This document shows positions 1 through 9,830 of a stretch of 64,000 nucleotides of DNA, piece after piece. The notes beneath the pieces were generated by a model that saw only the letters and a program-made list of their open reading frames with translations, searched no databases and was not told where the DNA came from. Source of the stretch: Escherichia sp. ESNIH1. GTDB lineage: Bacteria > Pseudomonadota > Gammaproteobacteria > Enterobacterales > Enterobacteriaceae. The position numbers and the translations under genes are program-made. The stretch is taken from contig PQKR01000001.1 of NCBI GenBank assembly GCA_002918705.1, positions 558,001-622,000 of the forward strand, read 5' to 3'. Position 1 is the stretch's first letter. Every line of letters starts with the position of its first letter.

Positions 1-3000
1 TGGTAAAGAGCTGCCGCTGCAGTCATGGCGATGAAGCCTGTTGCGTAGATCATAATAGTAGCTATTATCACTAAGCAATTCTGCGCCCTGCTCAATTTTA
101 ACATGAGAAACCTGATTATTTTCATAATAATCAGTGGTGATAGTAATCTTCTCTCCGCTGTCAGGCGTAATTGTGCGAATGTGCTCACGTCCATAATCAT
201 CATAGACAAGTTCTATTTCGAGAGTCGCCACTTCATCTTCTGATTGAGACACTGATTGAGCCGTTTGTGTATAAAGTCGTCCAAAATCGTCGTAGGTAAA
301 ATTCAGCGTAACGGCGGGATCGCTCATTCCTTGAGGTTTTATTGCATCTTTTCCTGAAAGATAATAGCTTATCCACTGTTGATTACCGTCAATATCGGTA
401 TAGCTTACTGGGTTGTTCATTACACTCCAGGTGTAAGAAGGTGATTTGCTTCCGAGACTATTAGTAATAGTCTCAGTAGAAATTTTCCCTGAGCTAAGCC
501 ATCTATAGGCGTGTGTTTTCTGCCCGGCTTCGGTAGCCGTATCCAGCAACCCACGATTTTTAAAATAGCTGTAATTCTGCTCTGTGCTTTGCCCGTTATA
601 CTCTGCGGTAATAGAGATTAATGCATTCTCTAATAGAGGATCGTATCCATAGGTAAAGACCCGATTTACACTATCGGTAAAGGTATGTGCATCGGGAGTA
701 TTATCATTATATGTATAGGACTCATAGCGCCCCCCAACGGTGGAGTTTTGAATTCGTCCTAAGCCGTCGAATTCTCTGCTACCTATCACATAATCTTTAC
801 CCTCTACATCAGTCACTGTAATGGTGGTCACGAGTGGATGGCTAAACTGTGCTGCATATTCCTGCGTCACAATAGTCCCGTCAGAGTAGGTAATTTTGTA
901 TGCACGATCAAAGTCATCATATTCATAAATGATGGGGTTCCCCACCTGGTCTACAGACTGCCGTACTCGCTTGAGACCGTCATAATAAGTGTATGTCCTG
1001 GAATACTCATTACCTTCTGCGTCAAATGTAATAACCGATTCAGGGAGGTCTTGATTATTAACAACTACTTTATAGTTTGATGATATTTTACCCGCAGCGG
1101 ACTGTAAATAGCTGCTATAGCTATTCTCTACAGAGGAAAACTGTAATATTTTTGACAGGTAGACGTTAGTATCGACACACTCTCTCCCAGATAAGAAATT
1201 ATGTGCGCAGGGGCGACCCCAGCTATCATATTGAGTTTTAATATTTACTTCTGCTGTCTGTTTAGTATGTGTATTATCAAAATAGCTATCAGCTATCGTT
1301 TCATACTCAATTCGCCCTAATGTATCATAGCGGCGTGATAAGACCGTACTAAACTCTTCCCCGAGTTGGTCTGTTGCGCTTTTCTCGATAGAGATTACCC
1401 GCCCCATACAATCATAATTAAGTCGTGAGATACTACCATCATTATTTATTATCGTGGTACTAATTGCAGTAGTGTTTTCAGATCCGTCAGCTTCATAAGT
1501 ATAATCAACACTCATACTTCTTTCATAGTCAGCATTACCTTCGTATGCATGCATATAAGAAAACCGACCAGCAGCATCATAATAATAAGTATGTGGCGTA
1601 CCCTTAATATCGGTCAAAGAAATAATTCGACCTGAATAACAAGAGCGCACCATGACCCCGTTTAATTCAATACCATCACAACTCGTTAACGTCAGTTGGC
1701 TTTGGATAACATTATTTTTAGCATCATAATCATACTCTTCCTTTATTAAATGAGGATGATCATCTTCGGAATCGTGATAGTAAACTGTCGTACCTTTATA
1801 AATTGGATAGCCATACTTAAACGATGTCTTGTCATCTGAGTAATATTTCGTGTCCAATGTTGTCAACGGCTGTTTATCGGGGGGGGTAGTTCCATTATCG
1901 ATTAATTTCACCAGCGTCTCTTTATCCTTCACAATCGCGGTAACCATTGGGCGATCGTCCAGCGCCTCAAAAGGGCTGTAGTGATAATAGGTTGCGCGAA
2001 CAGGCACGTCGTCATAATCCGAGGGCGCAGGGGTAACTTTTTTGCTTTTCATAAGGTTTGCAAAATCGTTTGGATCGCGAGGACAGCCGGTATAGCCATC
2101 ATCACTATCCACTTCACCATCACTACTGTAAAACTCATAATCGGTCTGGGTACCGTCAGGATCAATCTGCTGCGTCAGATTGCCGAATCCATCATAAATA
2201 TACTGCGTGAGTTCACTACGTGTGCCGCTGTCGTCCGACCAGGTCAACGTTTGACTCAGCGGATACTGATACTGCGCTGGCAGATCGTCATAGGTGGCAT
2301 TAGGATCCACGGACTGACACCAATCAGCATAGTACCAGGTGTCTACCGTATAGGTAGTTTTACCCTGTTGCACCTCCAACTTGGTTAAAAGATGGTAATT
2401 ATTGTAGGTATAGGTGGTGGTGATCGGCTGCCCATCGCTGTCGGTTTGCGTCAGCGTTGTGGAGTAGGAGTAGTCCTGTCCCGCCAGGCTATATACGTAG
2501 TCAGTTGAGGCATCCCACTGGCCACCCTGCGGAGCATCGTAGCCCAGGTAGTTGGGGAAACCCTGGGGGGTGTCTGGCGTATAGGTTGTTACCATAACGG
2601 GTTGGTTAAAGCCGGGATCGACAGATAACTCCGTCACGGCAGGCAATGCACCTTGTCCAGATTGATCGGGGAATAGCATCAGACCATTCGTGGTACCGCT
2701 ATTATAGATAACTGTTTTTGTGAGCCCGGTAATAGCTACAGTTTGTGTTAATGTCTGTAGCCCTTCTCCCATCCCTACATCTTGATAGTAGTAGTGCCAT
2801 GCCCTCCCAGGCAGTCCTGAGTGAGAAATAGTAGAGAGGTAGCCATTCCCTTTGCCCAGAGTAATTGAATACTCTTCGGACGAGCCAGGGTAGAAGGTCA
2901 GCATCGGTCCTGCGTCATGATCGATTTTTAACAGGGTTACGCCACTGTCGTCGCTAATAGAGGAGATTCCCCAGCCCCATAAGTCGATCGTTTCCCAATC

Positions 3001-3471
3001 GACAATCAGGGAATAGCCCAGCGCGGTATAGATTCTGGTAGTAACATAAATTCCTGCGTCATACTCCATAAGATCGGTCACGGTGCCGTCATTTTCGGTG
3101 ACCCGGTAACCGTAGCGGCCTTCCGAAGTTACCATACTGGCAAAATCGAAGGTTCTCATCTTATTTTGTTGAACTATAGGGGGGCTAGCCGACCCATCCA
3201 CACGATAGCTTTCACCTGAAGCCAATAAAAGCTGCCCATTTGTCGCATCATAAATAGTTAGCGCAGGTGTTACACCTATCCCAAAATCATAATAATCCGT
3301 TGCAGAGGTAGGCGAGTAGCTAAGGGTGAAATTTAGCTCCGGCCCCATTGCATTATTGCCAATAAGTTGCCCGAGGGTATATTGAAAACTAAACAGACGG
3401 GTGCGTGGATCAACATCTTCAGAAGAGGCGCTAACAAAATTAGGCGTTTGAGAATAATAGTTTGCACTCAT
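1..3471 (-). CDS. YD-repeat (RHS/Tc toxin-like) protein, 3' end outside window
   Basis: The frame is open from an ATG at 3471 to base 1 (1157 codons, no stop), so the C-terminus lies outside the window. GAGG sits 7 bases before the ATG. The N-terminus (MSANYYSQTPNF) has no signal peptide. It is followed by a DPRTRLFSFQYTLG segment and a GPELNFTLSYSP segment like those of Pseudomonas-type YD-repeat 'sugar-binding' proteins and Tc toxin C-type proteins. From about residue 440 onward there are many YD-type repeats (YIYDGFGNLTQQ, YYDAAGRFSY, YDTLGRIEYE, YEYDDFDRAY, YYYDLRNRLH). In this family the repeats form a hollow cocoon and the variable C-terminus is often a toxin; neither that end nor an immunity gene is visible. 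The gene is clearly more AT-rich than its neighbours, which suggests transfer. The family is sure; the function is not. Confidence 0.85.
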   Translation of the reverse strand, partial: MSANYYSQTPNFVSASSEDVDPRTRLFSFQYTLGQLIGNNAMGPELNFTLSYSPTSATDYYDFGIGVTPALTIYDATNGQLLLASGESYRVDGSASPPIVQQNKMRTFDFASMVTSEGRYGYRVTENDGTVTDLMEYDAGIYVTTRIYTALGYSLIVDWETIDLWGWGISSISDDSGVTLLKIDHDAGPMLTFYPGSSEEYSITLGKGNGYLSTISHSGLPGRAWHYYYQDVGMGEGLQTLTQTVAITGLTKTVIYNSGTTNGLMLFPDQSGQGALPAVTELSVDPGFNQPVMVTTYTPDTPQGFPNYLGYDAPQGGQWDASTDYVYSLAGQDYSYSTTLTQTDSDGQPITTTYTYNNYHLLTKLEVQQGKTTYTVDTWYYADWCQSVDPNATYDDLPAQYQYPLSQTLTWSDDSGTRSELTQYIYDGFGNLTQQIDPDGTQTDYEFYSSDGEVDSDDGYTGCPRDPNDFANLMKSKKVTPAPSDYDDVPVRATYYHYSPFEALDDRPMVTAIVKDKETLVKLIDNGTTPPDKQPLTTLDTKYYSDDKTSFKYGYPIYKGTTVYYHDSEDDHPHLIKEEYDYDAKNNVIQSQLTLTSCDGIELNGVMVRSCYSGRIISLTDIKGTPHTYYYDAAGRFSYMHAYEGNADYERSMSVDYTYEADGSENTTAISTTIINNDGSISRLNYDCMGRVISIEKSATDQLGEEFSTVLSRRYDTLGRIEYETIADSYFDNTHTKQTAEVNIKTQYDSWGRPCAHNFLSGRECVDTNVYLSKILQFSSVENSYSSYLQSAAGKISSNYKVVVNNQDLPESVITFDAEGNEYSRTYTYYDGLKRVRQSVDQVGNPIIYEYDDFDRAYKITYSDGTIVTQEYAAQFSHPLVTTITVTDVEGKDYVIGSREFDGLGRIQNSTVGGRYESYTYNDNTPDAHTFTDSVNRVFTYGYDPLLENALISITAEYNGQSTEQNYSYFKNRGLLDTATEAGQKTHAYRWLSSGKISTETITNSLGSKSPSYTWSVMNNPVSYTDIDGNQQWISYYLSGKDAIKPQGMSDPAVTLNFTYDDFGRLYTQTAQSVSQSEDEVATLEIELVYDDYGREHIRTITPDSGEKITITTDYYENNQVSHVKIEQGAELLSDNSYYYDLRNRLHRHDCSGSSLP

Positions 3472-3842
3472 GACGATACCTCAACAATAAATTGATTATT
3501 AATAAAGAGAATCAGCCTGACTTTTATAAAATTAGACGCGTTGCTGTTTTTAAAAAAGCCCCTTTTTTAGAGCGCTATGACTTATATTTAGACCCGGTAA
3601 ATTCCCCCTCGCTTTATTTGATCTGGTACGGCCGCATAATTCGGTAACAGACTGTTTTTAAGGGCCTAAAATTCATCAGTGTATAAACATTGTACGCCTG
3701 ACGCTGGCAGGCCTCCCCCGGCTTACGCTATACTAGCCCTTGGATCGCAGGTCCACTCGCTGTGGATCGGCGTTTAACCTGATGTATTACATGGATTTTC
3801 AACCTTCCCTTCTTGAGGATCTGGCCGATGGCTGGATAAGAT
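3472..3842. other. Intergenic region between the divergent YD-repeat gene and paeA
   Basis: This 371-base stretch is AT-rich on the left, matching the YD-repeat gene, and changes to host-like composition at about 3690. It must carry both divergent promoters. The paeA leader contains a small hairpin (GTCCAC/GTGGAT, about 3751-3769). No further gene is supported here. Confidence 0.5.
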
Positions 3843-5180
3843 ATGTTAAACAGTATTCTACTGATACTTTGTCTGATTGCCGTAAGTGCGTTCTTCTCGC
3901 TGTCGGAGATTTCACTGGCGGCCTCCCGTAAAATCAAACTTAAGCTGCTGGCCGACGATGGCAATATCAACGCCCAGCGCATCCTGAAAATGCAGGAGAG
4001 CCCCGGCACATTCTTTACCGTTGTGCAGATCGGTCTTAACGCCGTCGCCATTCTCGGCGGTATCGTGGGCGACGCGGCCTTCTCCCCGGCCTTTTACGGT
4101 GTGCTAATCAACGTGGTGTCGCCAGAGCTGGCGGAGCGGCTGAGCTTTATTATCTCCTTTACCCTCGTCACCGGGATGTTCATTCTCTTTGCCGACCTGA
4201 CCCCGAAACGCATCGGTATGATTGCGCCCGAAGCCGTGGCTTTGCGCATCATCAACCCGATGCGCTTCTGCCTGTTCGTCTTCCGGCCGCTGGTGTGGTT
4301 CTTTAACGGGCTGGCTAACGTGATCTTCCGCATCTTTAAGCTGCCGATGGAGCGTAAGGACGATCTTACCTCCGATGATATCTACGCGGTGTTTGAGGCC
4401 GGGGCGCTGGCGGGCGTGCTGCGTAAACAGGAGCACGAGCTGATTGAGAACGTGTTTGAGCTGGAGTCGCGTACCGTGCCGTCATCCATGACCTCGCGTG
4501 AAAACGTGATCTGGTTCGATCTGCACGAAGATGAGCAGAGCCTGAAGAGCAAGGTGGCAGAGCATCCGCACTCTAAGTTCCTGGTCTGTAATCAAGATAT
4601 CGATCATATCGTCGGCTACGTCGATTCAAAAGATCTGCTTAACCGCGTGCTGGCCAACCAGAGCCTGGCGTTGAACAGCGGCGTGCAGATCCGCAACACG
4701 CTGATCGTGCCGGATACCCTGACCCTCTCCGAGGCGCTGGAGAGCTTTAAGGCGGCGGGGGAAGACTTCGCGGTGATCATGAACGAGTATGCGCTGGTGG
4801 TGGGCATCATTACTCTCAACGACGTGATGACCACCCTGATGGGTGATTTGGTTGGTCAGGGACAGGAGGACCAGATCGTGGCCCGCGATGAGAACTCCTG
4901 GCTTATCGACGGCGGTACGCCCATCGACGATGTGATGCGCGTGCTGGATATCGATGAGTTTCCGCAGTCCGGTAACTACGAAACCATCGGCGGCTTTATG
5001 ATGTTTATGCTGCGAAAAATCCCGAAACGCACCGATTCGGTGAAGTACTCGGGCTATAAATTTGAAGTGGTGGATATCGATAACTACCGCATCGACCAGC
5101 TGCTGGTTACCCGGCTAGACAGCAAGCCCACGACGCTGACGCCAAAGCTGCCGGACGCCGAGAACAAAGGCGCGGCGTAA
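3843..5180 (+). CDS. paeA: PaeA (YtfL), CNNM/CBS-domain inner-membrane polyamine exporter
   Basis: 445 residues, nearly identical to E. coli YtfL (PaeA), which has been linked to efflux of cadaverine and putrescine. The N-terminal CNNM/DUF21 part has four hydrophobic stretches in about the first 150 residues, beginning MLNSILLILCLIAVSAFF. A CBS pair follows (about 200-340, including DIDHIVGYVDSKDLL and EYALVVGIITLNDVMTTLMGD), then a CorC/HlyC-type C-terminal domain (SGNYETIGGFMMFML). The start is the family start. A REP element and a hairpin follow the stop, so the gene is probably monocistronic. Confidence 0.93.
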   Translation: MLNSILLILCLIAVSAFFSLSEISLAASRKIKLKLLADDGNINAQRILKMQESPGTFFTVVQIGLNAVAILGGIVGDAAFSPAFYGVLINVVSPELAERLSFIISFTLVTGMFILFADLTPKRIGMIAPEAVALRIINPMRFCLFVFRPLVWFFNGLANVIFRIFKLPMERKDDLTSDDIYAVFEAGALAGVLRKQEHELIENVFELESRTVPSSMTSRENVIWFDLHEDEQSLKSKVAEHPHSKFLVCNQDIDHIVGYVDSKDLLNRVLANQSLALNSGVQIRNTLIVPDTLTLSEALESFKAAGEDFAVIMNEYALVVGIITLNDVMTTLMGDLVGQGQEDQIVARDENSWLIDGGTPIDDVMRVLDIDEFPQSGNYETIGGFMMFMLRKIPKRTDSVKYSGYKFEVVDIDNYRIDQLLVTRLDSKPTTLTPKLPDAENKGAA

Positions 5181-5186
5181 GTGTTG

Positions 5187-5260
5187 TAGGCCGGGTCAGG
5201 CAAAACCGCCACCCGGCATCGCTGCAACGCCTGACGGCGCTACGCTTGTCAGGCCTACGG
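5187..5260. repeat. REP/BIME-type repeat after paeA
   Basis: Two inverted REP-like units, one beginning TAGGCCGGGT and one ending AGGCCTAC, lie directly after the paeA stop. This is the common enterobacterial intergenic palindromic repeat, which can stabilise 3' mRNA ends or bind gyrase or integration host factor. Confidence 0.7.
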
Positions 5261-5274
5261 CATTCAAAACATCA

Positions 5275-5294
5275 ACGGCCCCATCTGGGGCCGT
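5275..5294 (+). terminator. Hairpin terminator between convergent paeA and ytfK
   Basis: Perfect 8-base arms ACGGCCCC and GGGGCCGT with the loop ATCT, followed by CTTATTATCTT. It lies between convergent genes and could act on either strand; the T-rich tail favours the paeA direction. Confidence 0.65.
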
Positions 5295-5330
5295 CTTATT
5301 ATCTTACTGAACTACTGCATAGCACGTTGC

Positions 5331-5537
5331 TTACGCCATATCGGTTTGCAGTCGCATCACCTGGCGATTCACTTCAGACATCACAGAATAGTGCTGCTTG
5401 TCTTTTACTTTTGGGACCAGGATTTTACCCTTGTCGAACTCAAAAGCGCCTACGTCCTTGATATACAACCGTCCACGGAACAGGATCTTCACGTACTTCG
5501 CTACCTGGAGCGGATTGTAACGTTGGAAAATTTTCAT
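5331..5537 (-). CDS. ytfK: YtfK, small stringent-response modulator
   Basis: 68 residues, almost identical to E. coli YtfK (DUF1107). That protein has been reported to promote (p)ppGpp accumulation by interacting with SpoT during phosphate or fatty-acid starvation. The start at 5537 gives the family N-terminus [20 protein letters not shown] longer in-frame start at 5642 has no family support. The protein is basic and rich in beta-strand-type residues, with no membrane segment. It is convergent with paeA and divergent from ytfJ. Confidence 0.92.
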   Translation of the reverse strand: MKIFQRYNPLQVAKYVKILFRGRLYIKDVGAFEFDKGKILVPKVKDKQHYSVMSEVNRQVMRLQTDMA

Positions 5538-5864
5538 TCTTCTATCTCTCCTGCTGAATCTTACGCTCAAGCGACGCCACAATTGGCTCGACTTTGATGA
5601 ACGCAAATTTTGTTGCCCAGTGACTATAGACCACAAACTCATTGATACCCAGCATGCATAAGTTTATTTACCGTTTGATGACAATTAATCAGAATTTTCT
5701 ATCCTGGGCGACGAGCACAACAGTATAAGGCATGGTTTTTGCGCAAATGTGTGCGTCCGCCCGCAAACTGGCACCCCATTTGCGAGAAAAGAAGATTAAT
5801 TGCACTTATCATTAAAGGCAGAGACCAAGTGGTCGGATCACCTGCACTGAATAAGGGAAACATG
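5538..5864. promoter_or_regulatory. Divergent ytfK/ytfJ regulatory region
   Basis: 327 bases without a supported gene. Read leftwards for ytfK there is a weak Pho-box-like element (TTGTCAT then CGGTAAA, 5667-5684). E. coli ytfK has been reported to be PhoB-dependent, but this match is poor. For ytfJ only the ribosome binding site AAGGG (5853-5857) is clear. Confidence 0.35.
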
Positions 5865-6422
5865 ATGACATTACGCAACACTCTGGCTGTAACCTGCCTG
5901 CTGCTGCCGCTGGTGGCCTCGGCTCACCGTTTCGAAGAGAACCAGCGCGTGCCACCGGTTGGCGTGGCCGATCGGGGAGAGCTGGTCTTCGATAATAATA
6001 AGTTTAGCTACAAAAACTGGAATAGCGCGCAGTTGACCGGAAAAGTTCGCGTGGTGATGCACATTGCGGGTCGCACCTCGGCGAAAGAGAAAAATGCGGC
6101 GCTGATTGAAGCGATCAAATCGGCGAATCTGCCGCACGACCGGTATCAGACCACCACAATTATCAATACCGATGATGCCATTCCCGGCTCCGCGATGTTT
6201 GTACGCAGCAGCATTGAGAGCAATAAGCAGCTCTACCCCTGGTCACAGTTTATCGTCGATAGCGAAGGGGTAACACGCAAGGCCTGGCAGCTGCAGGAGG
6301 AGAGCTCCGCCGTTGCGGTGTTGGATAAAGAGGGGCGCGTGCACTATGCCAAAGATGGCGCGCTGACTCAGCAGGAGTCGCAGCAGGTGATTGCCCTGCT
6401 GCGTAAGCTGCTGGAGAGCTAA
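5865..6422 (+). CDS. ytfJ: YtfJ, periplasmic thioredoxin-fold family protein
   Basis: 185 residues, the same family and length as E. coli YtfJ (184). The signal peptide MTLRNTLAVTCLLLPLVASA has a cleavage site after ASA. The mature part keeps the conserved KVRVVMHIAGRTSAKEKN and TIINTDDAIPGSAMFVRSS segments. The family has a thioredoxin-like fold, but no CXXC motif is present here, so a redox role is unlikely by that route. ATG codons at 5862 and 5865 are both possible; 5865 is chosen because it is 7 bases after GGG. The precise function is unknown. Confidence 0.88.
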   Translation: MTLRNTLAVTCLLLPLVASAHRFEENQRVPPVGVADRGELVFDNNKFSYKNWNSAQLTGKVRVVMHIAGRTSAKEKNAALIEAIKSANLPHDRYQTTTIINTDDAIPGSAMFVRSSIESNKQLYPWSQFIVDSEGVTRKAWQLQEESSAVAVLDKEGRVHYAKDGALTQQESQQVIALLRKLLES

Positions 6423-6425
6423 AGA

Positions 6426-7172
6426 TTAAAAGATAGAGACGCGGAAACCGGGGTTGAGGAAGGATTCACGCGGCGTGTAGTCCAGCGTTTTTCCCTGCCA
6501 GTCATGGACGTGCGCCCCGGCAGCGACGGCTACCGCGTGACCCGCGGCGGTATCCCAGACGCTGGTTGGCCCGAAGCGGGGATAGAGCTGCGCCTCGCCC
6601 TCTGCCACCAGACAGAACTTGAGCGACGAGCCGATTGCCGTGGTCTGATGTTCACCCATCTGTTCCAGATACTCTTTCAGCTCGGTATCATTCGCGGCAT
6701 GAGAGCGGCTGATCACCACCCGTGGCGGGCGGGCCTCACGCACCTGGATCGGATTACGGATATTGTTCTCCTCTTTCCACGCCTTACCCTCCGCCGCGCT
6801 GTACATCACTTTCAGGACCGGGGCATAAACTACCCCCAGCACCGGCTTACCCGCTTCGATCAGCGCGATATTGACGGTAAACTCACCATTGCGCTTGATG
6901 AACTCTTTGGTGCCGTCCAGCGGATCCACCAGCCAGTAGCGCTGCCAGTGCTGACGAACGTCCCAGGCGGGCGGATCCTCCTCCGAGAGCACCGGGATAT
7001 CCGGAGTAAGTGCTTGCAAACCTTTGACAATCACCTTGTGGGCTGCGATATCAGCTGCGGTGACCGGTGAATCGTCGGTTTTACGGTTCACGTCTATCGG
7101 GCTGCTCCCGTCGTAAACCTGCATGATGGCTTCGCCCGCTTCCCGCGCGAGCTGACAAATGGCTTCTAACAT
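6426..7172 (-). CDS. cysQ: 3'(2'),5'-bisphosphate nucleotidase CysQ
   Basis: 248 residues, the usual length (246 in E. coli). It hydrolyses 3'-phosphoadenosine 5'-phosphate (PAP), the toxic by-product of PAPS reduction in sulfate assimilation, to AMP. The lithium-sensitive, Mg-dependent inositol monophosphatase-fold motifs are intact: LSEEDPP, the DPLDGTKEF signature and WDTAAGHAV near the C-terminus. It is convergent with ytfJ (3 bases apart) and divergent from cpdB, as in E. coli. Confidence 0.96.
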   Translation of the reverse strand: MLEAICQLAREAGEAIMQVYDGSSPIDVNRKTDDSPVTAADIAAHKVIVKGLQALTPDIPVLSEEDPPAWDVRQHWQRYWLVDPLDGTKEFIKRNGEFTVNIALIEAGKPVLGVVYAPVLKVMYSAAEGKAWKEENNIRNPIQVREARPPRVVISRSHAANDTELKEYLEQMGEHQTTAIGSSLKFCLVAEGEAQLYPRFGPTSVWDTAAGHAVAVAAGAHVHDWQGKTLDYTPRESFLNPGFRVSIF

Positions 7173-7357
7173 TCTCCACCTCTCTGTGTCAGTGGTTTTA
7201 ACTCGTTGTTTTAGTTATACCGTATCATGACCAGAACTACCATCTGTGAGCACACCTGCGGTTTTATTACTCACTTTTATGGCAAGATTCACAAATTCGT
7301 AAGCAACCTAATGTAAATACATTCTCTTTTGTGGATTAGATCTAAAAGGACGCTCTG

Positions 7358-9304
7358 ATGATTAAGTTTAGTGCAACGTTTCTGGCCATACTGACCGCGG
7401 TCGGCGCCCAGGCCGCCACTGTGGATCTTCGCCTGCTGGAAACCACCGATCTGCACAGCAACATGATGGACTTTGACTACTACAAAGATACGCCCACGGA
7501 AAAGTTCGGCCTGGTGCGCACCGCGACGCTAATTAATGCCGCCCGCCAGGAGGTTACTAATAGTGTGCTGGTGGATAACGGTGACGTGATTCAGGGCAGT
7601 CCACTGGGGGACTACATGGCGGCGAAAGGGTTAACCCAGAACGAGGTACATCCGGTCTATAAGGCGATGAATACCCTCGACTACGCGGTAGGCAACCTCG
7701 GCAATCATGAATTCAACTATGGCCTGGACTATCTGCATCGAGCCCTGGCGGGAGCGAAATTCCCCTACGTTAATGCCAATATCATCGATGCGAAAACGCA
7801 ACAGCCATTGTTCACGCCCTATCTGATCAAAGAGACCACGGTTAAGGATAAAGAGGGCAAAACCCAGACCCTGCGCATTGGCTATATCGGCTTTGTACCG
7901 CCGCAGATCATGACCTGGGATAAAGCCAACCTCAGCGGTAAGGTAACGGTTAACGACATTACCGAGACCGCGCGTAAGTACGTTCCGGAGATGCGCAGCA
8001 AAGGGGCGGACGTTGTGGTAGTAATCGCTCACTCCGGGCTTTCAGCGGAGCCGTACAAGGCGCTGGCAGAGAACTCGGTCTACTACCTCAGCGAGGTACC
8101 CGGCGTTGATGCCATCCTCTTTGGTCACGCCCATGCGGTCTTCCCTGGTAAAGACTTTGCCGATATTAAAGGCGCGGATATCGCCAACGGTACCCTTAAC
8201 GGCGTGCCGGCGGTGATGCCGGGTATGTGGGGCGATCATCTTGGCGTGGTGGATTTAGTGCTGAATAACGATAGCGGCAAATGGCAGGTGACGCACTCCC
8301 GCGCCGAGGCACGTCCCATCTACGATGCGGCGGCGAAGAGGTCGCTGGCGGCAGAAGACAGCAAGCTGGTTTCGGTCCTCAAAGACTCCCATGACGCCAC
8401 CCGGGAGTTTGTCAGCAAACCTATCGGGAAGTCCGCCGATAACATGTACAGCTATCTGTCGCTGGTGCAGGACGATCCCACCGTGCAGGTGGTCAACATG
8501 GCACAGAAGGCCTACGTGGAGCGCTATATTCAGGGCGATCCGGATCTCGCCTCGCTGCCGGTGCTCTCCGCCGCCGCACCATTCAAAGCAGGCGGCCGCA
8601 AGAACGATCCGGCCAGCTTCGTTGAGGTGGAGAAGGGTCAGCTGACCTTCCGCAACGCCGCCGATCTCTACCTCTACCCCAATACGCTGGTGGTGGTAAA
8701 AGCGAGCGGGAAAGAGGTAAAAGAGTGGCTGGAGTGCTCCGCCGGGCAGTTTAACCAGATCGATCCCCACAGCAGCAAGCCGCAGTCGCTGATTAACTGG
8801 GATACCTTCCGCACCTATAACTTCGACGTGATTGACGGCGTCAGTTATCAGGTGGATGTCACCCAGCCTGCCCGCTATGACGGCGAATGTCAGAGCCTGA
8901 ACCCGCAGGCGGAGCGCATTAAAAACCTGACCTTTAACGGCAAGCCGATCGATCCCAACGCTACTTTCCTGGTAGCGACCAACAACTATCGCGCCTACGG
9001 CGGCAAGTTTGCCGGGACGGGGGAGAGTCACATCGCCTTTGCCTCGCCGGACGAGAACCGCTCCGTACTGGCGGCGTGGATAAGCGCCGAGTCAGCCCGC
9101 GCGGGGGCCATCCACCCGGCGGCAGACAACAACTGGCGTCTTGCGCCGATCCACAGCGATACGGCGCTGGATATTCGCTTTGAGAGCTCCCCCTCCGCTA
9201 AAGCGGCGGCGTTTATCAAAGAGAAGGCCCAGTACCCGATGAGCCAGGTCGGTAACGATGATATCGGGTTCGCCATTTACAAAGTTAATCTAAACGCGAA
9301 GTAA
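7358..9304 (+). CDS. cpdB: Periplasmic 2',3'-cyclic-nucleotide 2'-phosphodiesterase/3'-nucleotidase CpdB
   Basis: 648 residues (647 in E. coli). The signal peptide [19 protein letters not shown] directs it to the periplasm, where it degrades 2',3'-cyclic nucleotides and 3'-nucleotides to nucleosides. The metallophosphoesterase motifs are present in order: [28 protein letters not shown] and FGHAHAVFP. The C-terminal 5'-nucleotidase domain (about 360-620) carries substrate-stacking aromatic positions. AAAGGA lies just before the ATG. A REP-type terminator follows. Confidence 0.96.
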   Translation: MIKFSATFLAILTAVGAQAATVDLRLLETTDLHSNMMDFDYYKDTPTEKFGLVRTATLINAARQEVTNSVLVDNGDVIQGSPLGDYMAAKGLTQNEVHPVYKAMNTLDYAVGNLGNHEFNYGLDYLHRALAGAKFPYVNANIIDAKTQQPLFTPYLIKETTVKDKEGKTQTLRIGYIGFVPPQIMTWDKANLSGKVTVNDITETARKYVPEMRSKGADVVVVIAHSGLSAEPYKALAENSVYYLSEVPGVDAILFGHAHAVFPGKDFADIKGADIANGTLNGVPAVMPGMWGDHLGVVDLVLNNDSGKWQVTHSRAEARPIYDAAAKRSLAAEDSKLVSVLKDSHDATREFVSKPIGKSADNMYSYLSLVQDDPTVQVVNMAQKAYVERYIQGDPDLASLPVLSAAAPFKAGGRKNDPASFVEVEKGQLTFRNAADLYLYPNTLVVVKASGKEVKEWLECSAGQFNQIDPHSSKPQSLINWDTFRTYNFDVIDGVSYQVDVTQPARYDGECQSLNPQAERIKNLTFNGKPIDPNATFLVATNNYRAYGGKFAGTGESHIAFASPDENRSVLAAWISAESARAGAIHPAADNNWRLAPIHSDTALDIRFESSPSAKAAAFIKEKAQYPMSQVGNDDIGFAIYKVNLNAK

Positions 9305-9311
9305 CCCGTAG

Positions 9312-9338
9312 GCCCGGCAAGCGTGAGCGCCGCCGGGC
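9312..9338 (+). terminator. REP-like terminator after cpdB
   Basis: Inverted arms GCCCGGC (9312-9318) and GCCGGGC (9332-9338) are followed by GTTTTCCCC. The REP unit here doubles as a plausible Rho-independent terminator between convergent cpdB and ytfH. Confidence 0.7.
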
Positions 9339-9354
9339 GTTTTCCCCTCTACAT

Positions 9355-9747
9355 CTACGCCGCCCGCTCGTCGCGCCTCGCCAGCACCTCCGGCAGGTTT
9401 AGCTCAATCCAGTCGGCGAGCGCGGCGACTTTCTCGCTTACCTCCTCACCCAGCGGCGTCAGGCTGTACTCAACGTGTGGCGGCACCACTGGATACGCCA
9501 CCCGGTTGATAAAGCCGTCCTGCTCCAGCCACTGTAAGGTTTGCGCCAGCATCTTCTCGCTGACGCCGCCCATCTTGCGGCGCAGATCGCTAAAGCGATG
9601 CGTACCGTCGCGCAGGGCCACCATCACCAGTACGCCCCAGCGGCTGGTGAGATGTTTAAGCACATCGCGGGAGGGGCACTGCTCGGCGAACAGGTTGCCT
9701 TCACGCAGCCGTTCGCTTAGCGTTTGGGGTGCGTTAGTTATTTTCAT
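9355..9747 (-). CDS. ytfH: YtfH, HxlR-family winged-helix regulator
   Basis: 130 residues with the HxlR (DUF24) winged-helix fold. CPSRDVLKHLTSRWGVLVMVAL is the first helix region and carries the conserved N-terminal Cys at about residue 24. FSDLRRKMGGVSEKMLAQTLQWLEQDG is the recognition region and VEYSLTPLGEEV the wing. Such regulators often sense quinones or electrophiles through this cysteine. It is divergent from qorB, a quinone reductase, so it is the likely local regulator of qorB; that is inference from position. Confidence 0.88.
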   Translation of the reverse strand: MKITNAPQTLSERLREGNLFAEQCPSRDVLKHLTSRWGVLVMVALRDGTHRFSDLRRKMGGVSEKMLAQTLQWLEQDGFINRVAYPVVPPHVEYSLTPLGEEVSEKVAALADWIELNLPEVLARRDERAA

Positions 9748-9775
9748 ACTTACCTTTTTGTACGTACTTACTAAA
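9747..9775. promoter_or_regulatory. Candidate YtfH operator in the ytfH/qorB intergenic region
   Basis: TACTTAC occurs twice 18 bases apart (9747-9753 and 9765-9771). The perfect palindrome GTACGTAC (9760-9767) overlaps the second copy. HxlR-family sites are commonly short inverted repeats of this kind between divergent regulator and target, so this is a reasonable operator candidate. The assignment is inferred. Confidence 0.45.
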
Positions 9776-9830
9776 AGTTAGTTAGGGTGCTAGTGTGCCA
9801 TAACTCACTACCGACAAGAAGGAGAATCAC

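Noticed and set aside
1861..1900. Run of eight G in the YD-repeat gene as a frameshift or phase-variation site
   Set aside because: The frame is intact across it and a run this short gives weak slippage; no evidence for switching in a single sequence.
3782..3931. Short open frame (49 codons) overlapping the start of paeA, considered as a leader peptide
   Set aside because: No convincing ribosome binding site, no family match, and it ends inside paeA coding sequence. Conservation would be needed to revive it.
5667..5684. Possible Pho box ahead of ytfK
   Set aside because: Only the first half resembles the consensus; kept as a note in the intergenic entry rather than as a site.
5739..5864. 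Longer N-terminus for ytfJ
   Set aside because: It would place 40 residues before a clear signal peptide, with no ribosome binding site upstream.
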